Shown in pieces: positions 6,899 to 11,329 of a DNA stretch of 11,329 nt (position 1 is the stretch's first letter; each line of letters begins with the position of its first letter). The DNA is taken from contig CANRMZ010000024.1 in the NCBI GenBank assembly GCA_947631885.1, positions 1 through 11,329 of the forward strand, written 5' to 3'. Source of the stretch: an uncultured Bacilli bacterium. GTDB lineage: Bacteria; Bacillota_I; Bacilli_A; RF39; UBA660. The notes beneath the pieces are model-generated. The model was not told the DNA's origin. It searched no databases and saw only the letters and a list, made by a program, of their open reading frames with translations. The translations under genes were made by a program, and so were the position numbers.

Positions 6899-7960
6899 AT
6901 GGCAAAAAGCCAAAAAGTAGTGAATGATACTGGCAAAAAAAAGACTACAACAAAAAGTAGTGCAAAATCAAAAGCAGTAAACACTAAAAAGAGTAATACA
7001 CCTAGCAAAAAAAAGACTAATGAAGTCAAAGAAAAAGAAGTAAAGATTGTTAAAGAGGCTGCAAATAACGAAGTTTCTAAAAAAGCAGAGCAAAAAAAAG
7101 AGACTGTAAAGAAAGAAGCAAAAAAGGAAGAAATTAGGAAGAAAAAACCAATTAAATACGTTTTATACGTTGTCATTTTAATTTTATTAGTATTATTTGG
7201 TGTATCTGGCTATAAAATTATTTCTTGGCGTATCGATAATAGTAAAACGCAAAAATTAATTGATGATTTAGAAGATTCTGTTAAAATCAATAATACTTCA
7301 GGAGAAAATGTTGAGTTAGCAGCTGATATTACAGATGAAACTTTAAAATATTTAATAATGGATTTTATTGATGTCGACTTAACTGACATAAAAAAAGATA
7401 ATGAAGAAACTGTAGGTTGGGTTCAAGTCGCAGGAACCAAAGTAAATTACCCATTTGTACAAACAGATAATAATGATTATTATTTATCTCATAGTATTGA
7501 TAACTCAGTTAATGAAGCTGGTTGGATATTCTTAGATACTCGTAATAATTTATGGCAAGATAAAAATACTATTATCTATGGTCATGGCAGATTAAATAAA
7601 ACAATGTTTGGTTCACTAAATGATATTTTAGAAAATGGTTGGACTGATAAAGAAGAAAACTTCGTTATAAAAACTTCTACCGAAGATGAAAATGATGTAT
7701 GGCAAATATTTAGTGTCTATCATATTGCTAATAATCCAAATCCAGATTATTCAGTTGTAAACTTTAGTAGCAATCAAGAATTTTTAAACTTTGCAAATAA
7801 ATTAAAAGATAGAAGTATGTATGATTTTAAGGCTACCATAAATGCTACCGATAAAATACTAACATTATCTACATGCTATAGTAATGATGAAAAAATGGTT
7901 GTTCATGCTAAACTTATTAAGAAATCTGTTAAAGCAATTGAAGAAAATGCAGAAGAATAA
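6899..7960 (+). CDS. Class B-like sortase with lysine-rich cytoplasmic N-terminal tail
   Basis: 353 residues. Sortases are membrane transpeptidases that attach surface proteins to the cell wall. Residues 1-86 are a low-complexity basic tail with 29 lysines; a transmembrane helix spans about 87-107; the sortase domain covers about 165-342. Class B features are VGWVQVAGTKVNYPFVQ, DNNDYYLSH, AGWIFLD, catalytic His229 in YGHG and catalytic Cys326 in LTLSTC. Where class B enzymes have the catalytic Arg (STC, several residues, R-x-V-V), this protein has Lys332 in EKMVV, and no Arg lies nearby. The tail is far longer than the short cytoplasmic end usual in sortases. The ATG at 6899 follows GAGGTG; an out-of-frame ATG lies at 6894. 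No sorting-signal substrate is visible in the window. Sortase assignment is firm; class B is likely. Confidence 0.92.
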   Translation: MAKSQKVVNDTGKKKTTTKSSAKSKAVNTKKSNTPSKKKTNEVKEKEVKIVKEAANNEVSKKAEQKKETVKKEAKKEEIRKKKPIKYVLYVVILILLVLFGVSGYKIISWRIDNSKTQKLIDDLEDSVKINNTSGENVELAADITDETLKYLIMDFIDVDLTDIKKDNEETVGWVQVAGTKVNYPFVQTDNNDYYLSHSIDNSVNEAGWIFLDTRNNLWQDKNTIIYGHGRLNKTMFGSLNDILENGWTDKEENFVIKTSTEDENDVWQIFSVYHIANNPNPDYSVVNFSSNQEFLNFANKLKDRSMYDFKATINATDKILTLSTCYSNDEKMVVHAKLIKKSVKAIEENAEE

Positions 7961-7980
7961 GACCTATAGAGGTCTTTTTT
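7959..7980 (+). terminator. Terminator after the sortase gene
   Basis: Stem AAGACCT / AGGTCTT with loop ATAG (7966-7969), then a T-run to 7980. It begins in the sortase stop codon. On the minus strand the same stem follows the gene ending at 7979, but with a poorer T-tract, so it may work less well in that direction. Confidence 0.85.
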
Positions 7981-8566
7981 ATTTGAAATATAATGAATCT
8001 AAAACAAATTCACTAACAGGTAGCCATTCGTCTTTGTCATCTAATAGTACATTAAATGATATCGTCGCTAGATGGTTATCATAAGAGAAATATAATGTAT
8101 GATGGTATTCATCTTCATCATGATAAACTACTGATACAACATTATATTTGTCTATTTCTATTATTTGAGCACTATCTATGGAGTTATTTCCTGAAAGATT
8201 TTTTACTATCTCATCTTTATAAAACTCCATATCAGAATTTGATTTTTCAGCTTCTAAAAGATCCATTATGACATTTACAGTATTTTCCTTATTGCTATAA
8301 ACTTTATCAATATCGTCCACACCAAATTTTTGCTTTTTTTCATCATTGTTCATTTCGATAAATTCAGTAGGAACTTTAATAAAAAAGTTCTTATCTTTAA
8401 TAGCTGAATACTCTGTTTGTAATTTTTTTCCACTTTTGGTTTCTACTATTAGGTTTTTAAATTTATCATATTTATCAGATAATCCTCCATCAAAAATAAA
8501 ATAACCTATAATAGCAAATACAATTAATACTATTAAAATAATAATAGTTGATTTATCTTTTTTCAT
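7979..8566 (-). CDS. Small membrane-anchored external protein, unknown function
   Basis: 195 residues. A short charged N-terminus (MKKDKS) and one hydrophobic helix (about 8-25) form an uncleaved-looking signal anchor, so the remaining 170 residues should be outside. There is no lipobox Cys. The external part runs from NFFIKVPTEF (61-70) through a charged helix-rich middle to a C-terminal block of strands (EYHHTLYFSYDN, ATISFNVLL) ending in a helix with SLYF. This order resembles PsbP/Mog1/DcrB-like folds, but similarity is by pattern only and weak. The ATG follows AAAGG at close spacing. It starts 13 bases after the stop of the 483-residue protein gene and is probably its co-transcribed partner. 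It converges on the sortase gene, with only 18 bases between the two stops. Confidence 0.8.
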   Translation of the reverse strand: MKKDKSTIIILIVLIVFAIIGYFIFDGGLSDKYDKFKNLIVETKSGKKLQTEYSAIKDKNFFIKVPTEFIEMNNDEKKQKFGVDDIDKVYSNKENTVNVIMDLLEAEKSNSDMEFYKDEIVKNLSGNNSIDSAQIIEIDKYNVVSVVYHDEDEYHHTLYFSYDNHLATISFNVLLDDKDEWLPVSEFVLDSLYFK

Positions 8567-8579
8567 ATTAACCTTTCTT

Positions 8580-10031
8580 TTAAATATTTAAAGTATCGAT
8601 TTCTAATTGGGCGGTTTCATCTAGCTTAGGCCCTAGTATATCCCATACAATTTTCGCAGCTTCAAGTTGATCTTGAACTGTAGGAAGTTGATAAAAACGC
8701 CTTATTGCTTCCTCGAGCAAAGCTTTCTTTTCCGGGGTATCAAATTCCATGTTAATGCTATAAGTTTCTGATATTAAATGAACAGTTTGCAAAATAGCAT
8801 TATGATCTTCAAAACTTATATTATCATGATCTTTTATGTATACAGCATTTCTTACTCTAAAAGCTGGTAATGCTTTTTCATTATATTCTCTAATTGCTTC
8901 AAGTAAAGCTTCAGTACCAATAGCATTTACTATACTACTAGATCTTTCACTGTCGTTAATTGAAGAGATGGTAAAAAGATTTTGATGTTCAGGAAATTTA
9001 GTCTGCATAAAAGCAATAAATTCATTAAAAAAATCTATATGATCATGATTATAATCATCAAAATGATTAGAAAAATGACCATTCTCTGGATTCATATAAG
9101 CTGCATGGCTTTGGTTATATAAAAGATTATTGCGATATGCTAAATCAATTATGCTTGCATTTATTATTTGCTTTAAATCATCATCATATTCTGCGTAAAA
9201 GCTGCCTATTTGTGATGGCAAAGCGCCCATTTGAGCAAGCAGCATATTAATAGCTACAGTTTCATCGCCTTCATAAATTACCACTTTTCTTTGGAATAGC
9301 ATATTCATAAGCTGTTGATCATTTTTCATTTTTTCAAAGTGTGATTTTTCAATTAATACAATTGCTTCAGACGATATATCTAGCGCTTCATGACTTACGT
9401 CTAGATATGCATCATAATAGGCTAAAGAATATCCATAACCTGAACTCAAAAAATTATCTGCTGAATCAATAATGGTAAAATTACGATTAGTACTTACCGT
9501 ATTATAAGAGCCCGTAACTCCCAGAGGGGTATTTATAGTAAAATGTTTTGTAGAGCGAAAATGAGATGGCATATAAACAAAGCCTGTTTTAACATCAACA
9601 TTACTTAAAGCCTTAGCCATTGTTTTAGGATCAATAGGAATTTCCAAACCATTCATTTTATTATTTATGCCTGCTTGCTCTAAAGCATAAGCTCTTCTAA
9701 TAGCTATAGATAAACTAAAAATATATTCTTCCATGACTGTTGAACTACAAGAAGCTCGCCATTTCCAATTTTCAGGAAAATAGTCATCTTCTCTGATAAG
9801 CATAAATTTTTCTACTTTGCCAGCAGATTTAGTTTTTGATATCAAAACCCCAAGATTATGTTTAAATATGGCAATATTTTCCATAGATGCCGTATTAAGA
9901 ATATCGCCTTCAAATGGAACTAATTCTCCATCAGGTAAGTTTAAGTTTATTTCACTTCTATTAGTCGGAGGTATAATAACTTTTACAACTTCGGGTTCTT
10001 TTTTCTTAAAAATCTTATCAAAAAGGCCCAT
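8580..10031 (-). CDS. Unrecognised 483-residue soluble protein
   Basis: I do not recognise this family. The frame stays open up to 10103, but a good promoter lies inside that extension (-10 at 10065-10070), so the upstream ATG would not be transcribed. The ATG at 10031 gives the typical cytosolic start MGLFDKIFKKKEP and has GGGTGAT, which matches the 3' side of the Shine-Dalgarno core, just upstream. No signal peptide or membrane span is seen. Stretches that look structured include WKWRASCSSTVMEEYIF, HFTINTPLGVTGSYN, an acidic and His-rich HFDDYNHDHIDFF, and a helical C-terminal third ending in TLNI. No known catalytic motif stands out. It heads a two-gene unit with the small membrane-anchored protein. 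A role at the inner membrane face is possible but is inference. Confidence 0.82.
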   Translation of the reverse strand: MGLFDKIFKKKEPEVVKVIIPPTNRSEINLNLPDGELVPFEGDILNTASMENIAIFKHNLGVLISKTKSAGKVEKFMLIREDDYFPENWKWRASCSSTVMEEYIFSLSIAIRRAYALEQAGINNKMNGLEIPIDPKTMAKALSNVDVKTGFVYMPSHFRSTKHFTINTPLGVTGSYNTVSTNRNFTIIDSADNFLSSGYGYSLAYYDAYLDVSHEALDISSEAIVLIEKSHFEKMKNDQQLMNMLFQRKVVIYEGDETVAINMLLAQMGALPSQIGSFYAEYDDDLKQIINASIIDLAYRNNLLYNQSHAAYMNPENGHFSNHFDDYNHDHIDFFNEFIAFMQTKFPEHQNLFTISSINDSERSSSIVNAIGTEALLEAIREYNEKALPAFRVRNAVYIKDHDNISFEDHNAILQTVHLISETYSINMEFDTPEKKALLEEAIRRFYQLPTVQDQLEAAKIVWDILGPKLDETAQLEIDTLNI

Positions 10032-10064
10032 ACCATCACCCACGTCCTCTACTATTATAAATAG

Positions 10065-10094
10065 ATTATAACACGGACAAATAAAATACATCAA
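10065..10094 (-). promoter_or_regulatory. Promoter of the 483-residue protein gene
   Basis: On the minus strand: -35 TTGATG (10089-10094), 18-base spacer, -10 TATAAT (10065-10070) with an upstream TGT. The predicted transcript start is near 10058, about 27 bases before the ATG at 10031, which decides between the two possible starts. Confidence 0.65.
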
Positions 10095-10174
10095 GTTTTG
10101 CATTCTATATTCTATTTGTCTATAAAAATGTAATTAATTGTAAACATTTAATATTCATTTGCCAATTTATGTGG

Positions 10175-10180
10175 TATAAT
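10175..10180 (+). promoter_or_regulatory. Extended -10 promoter of the Pro/Asn-rich protein gene
   Basis: TATAAT with upstream TGG. The hexamer 17 bases upstream (TATTCA at 10152-10157) is a poor -35, so the extended -10 probably carries it. The leader is about 33 bases and contains AGAAAGGG (10204-10211) before the ATG at 10220. Confidence 0.55.
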
Positions 10181-10219
10181 TGATACATAATAGAAAAGAA
10201 TATAGAAAGGGTAATAAGT

Positions 10220-11329
10220 ATGAATAATAATCCAAATCTAAATCCAGGAAATCCTAATGTTCCAAATGGGCCCCAAGGCGCTCCTGGAATAAATCCGGTA
10301 CCAGCTGCTCCCGTTAATCCAAATATGCCTGCTAATCCTAATTTGACGGCTCCTGCAAATCCTGTACCAAATCCTAATATGGTAAATAATCCAGGTGCTC
10401 CTGCTGCAGCACCGGCACCCGCAACACCAATGCCAAATGTGGCACCTAATCCTGTGCCAATGCCAAATCCTAATGCTCCTGTAGGTCAAGCACCAAATCC
10501 TAATTTAAATTCAGGAGCTCCACAACCTACGCCAGCACAAGGGCAATCTCCAATGACAAATCCAAATATGGCACCAGGAATGAATCCCAATATGCCAAAT
10601 CCAAACGGTACTTTGCCGGGAATGGCACCTGCTATGGGAGGACTAAATACGCCTCTTCAAGCCGGTCAGGGAGTAAATCCCGCAATGCCAAATGCTACAC
10701 CTGCAGCACCAAATCCTAATGGTGATGGTACTAACCCTAAAAAGTTTGATACTAAAACAATCATTCTATTAATAGCAGCAGTTCTTTCGGTTGTTATTTG
10801 TGTAATATATTTCGTCTTTTTAAATCCTAATAAGAAAAAAACTGCACCTGCAGCTAACACTAATCAAAATCAAACTGAGAATGTAGCAAATAATACCGAA
10901 AACACCAATACAAATACCAACACCAATACGAATATGAATACAAATACAGCTCCAGAACCTGAAGAGCCTGAAGAAATTGATGATTATGATATGAGTTGGA
11001 TGGGTACTTATTCTAATGATGATACTGTTATAACAATTTATTACTCTTCCCCTAAAGCTGTTGAAGTAGGAATAACTAAGGGATCAAGTAATGAACAAGT
11101 TTCTGTTGATGTTGAGTCTTTAAAAAAATTATCTTATGATGACGACTTTTTAGGAGATAAATTAACATTTGAAATAACTAAAACCGAAGATGGTATTAGT
11201 ATTGAATCTAAATCTACAGATAATGAAAGTATTTTTAATATCGAAGGAGATTTTACTAAAGACGAAGTTACTACTAATGATTGGTCTGGTTTCTATGAAA
11301 CAGATGGTGGCCAAATTGTTATAAACGAA
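10220..11329 (+). CDS. Bitopic membrane protein with Pro/Asn-rich cytoplasmic tail (partial, 3' end off window)
   Basis: The frame is open for 370 codons to the right edge. Residues 1-168 are dominated by Pro, Asn, Ala, Gly and Met with many NPN and NPNM units, and contain no charged and no aromatic residue. KK at 174-175 precedes one transmembrane helix (about 180-201), and NPNKKK follows it. There is no signal peptide before the helix, so the long tail is probably cytoplasmic. Outside, an Asn/Thr tract (228-243, alternating NT) and an acidic PEPEEPEE segment form a linker. A beta-rich module then starts at W260 (WMGTY), and a similar start recurs at W355 (WSGFY), so at least two copies are likely. 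The A/P codons make this stretch more GC-rich than its neighbours. The ATG follows AGAAAGGG and an extended -10 promoter. Function unknown; a cell-surface or envelope role is inferred from topology. Confidence 0.85.
   Translation, partial: MNNNPNLNPGNPNVPNGPQGAPGINPVPAAPVNPNMPANPNLTAPANPVPNPNMVNNPGAPAAAPAPATPMPNVAPNPVPMPNPNAPVGQAPNPNLNSGAPQPTPAQGQSPMTNPNMAPGMNPNMPNPNGTLPGMAPAMGGLNTPLQAGQGVNPAMPNATPAAPNPNGDGTNPKKFDTKTIILLIAAVLSVVICVIYFVFLNPNKKKTAPAANTNQNQTENVANNTENTNTNTNTNTNMNTNTAPEPEEPEEIDDYDMSWMGTYSNDDTVITIYYSSPKAVEVGITKGSSNEQVSVDVESLKKLSYDDDFLGDKLTFEITKTEDGISIESKSTDNESIFNIEGDFTKDEVTTNDWSGFYETDGGQIVINE

Noticed and set aside
6742..7176. Minus-strand open frame opposite the sortase tail, overlapping the fabG start
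   Set aside because: It mirrors the lysine-rich sortase tail (Phe/Leu/Ser product) and overlaps two well-supported genes.
10102..10115. Tandem ATTCTAT repeat between the two divergent promoters
   Set aside because: Only two 7-base copies in very AT-rich DNA; not enough to call an operator.
10130..10148. Possible operator-like TGTAAT...TAAACA inverted repeat
   Set aside because: The arms match imperfectly and do not fit the cre or other well-known operator consensus; expected by chance at this base composition.
10238..10489. Minus-strand frame giving an Ile/Arg/Trp/His-rich product
   Set aside because: It is the reverse reading of the Pro/Asn-rich repeats; the odd composition is a by-product and no start signal is seen.
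10220..10738. Sortase substrate motif (LPXTG or NPQTN type) within the Pro/Asn-rich protein
   Set aside because: No LPXTG-like or NPQTN-like motif followed by a hydrophobic helix and basic tail is visible, and this tract is predicted to be cytoplasmic; the C-terminus lies outside the window.
1..11329. CRISPR arrays, tRNA or rRNA genes, riboswitches, transposases or phage genes
   Set aside because: None seen. Intergenic regions are all under 200 bases and hold promoters and terminators; there are no spaced direct repeats or cloverleaf-like sequences.

Overview
This window looks like a core-genome segment of a low-GC Gram-positive bacterium (Firmicutes/Bacillota). The AT-rich composition, strong AGGAGG-type ribosome binding sites, sigma-A-like promoters, an RNase J plus RNase Y pair, a class B-type sortase and lipobox lipoproteins all point there. 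An uncultured gut Bacilli/Erysipelotrichia- or RF39-like lineage is a reasonable guess, but no rRNA or tRNA is present to test it. All nine stop codons visible are TAA, tryptophan is TGG, and the standard bacterial code fits.

Layout. (1) 1-1261, minus strand: a two-gene unit encoding a five-span membrane protein with a predicted external C-terminal domain, then a lipoprotein with a WG-repeat-like start that runs off the left edge. (2) 1457-4732: the two main RNA-decay ribonucleases of Gram-positive bacteria, rnjA (plus) and rny (minus), convergent and sharing a bidirectional terminator. (3) 4845-5258, minus: a small unknown three-span membrane protein with its own promoter and terminator. (4) 5339-6815, minus: a FabG-like short-chain reductase followed by a thioredoxin-fold CPWC lipoprotein. 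(5) 6899-7960, plus: a class B-like sortase with a long lysine-rich cytoplasmic tail, divergent from fabG. (6) 7979-10031, minus: a two-gene unit with an unrecognised 483-residue soluble protein and a small membrane-anchored protein. (7) 10220 to the right edge, plus: a bitopic membrane protein with a Pro/Asn/Ala-rich cytoplasmic tail and a repeated external domain.

Themes. Region 2 is housekeeping RNA turnover: RNase Y makes endonucleolytic cuts at the membrane and RNase J degrades the products 5' to 3'. Much of the rest is cell-surface biology: two lipoproteins, a sortase, and membrane proteins with external domains. No mobile element, CRISPR array, RNA gene or phage segment was seen. I found no clear new multi-gene system. 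The best leads are the sortase with Lys where the catalytic Arg is expected, the charge-free Pro/Asn-rich membrane protein, and the orphan two-gene unit at 7979-10031.
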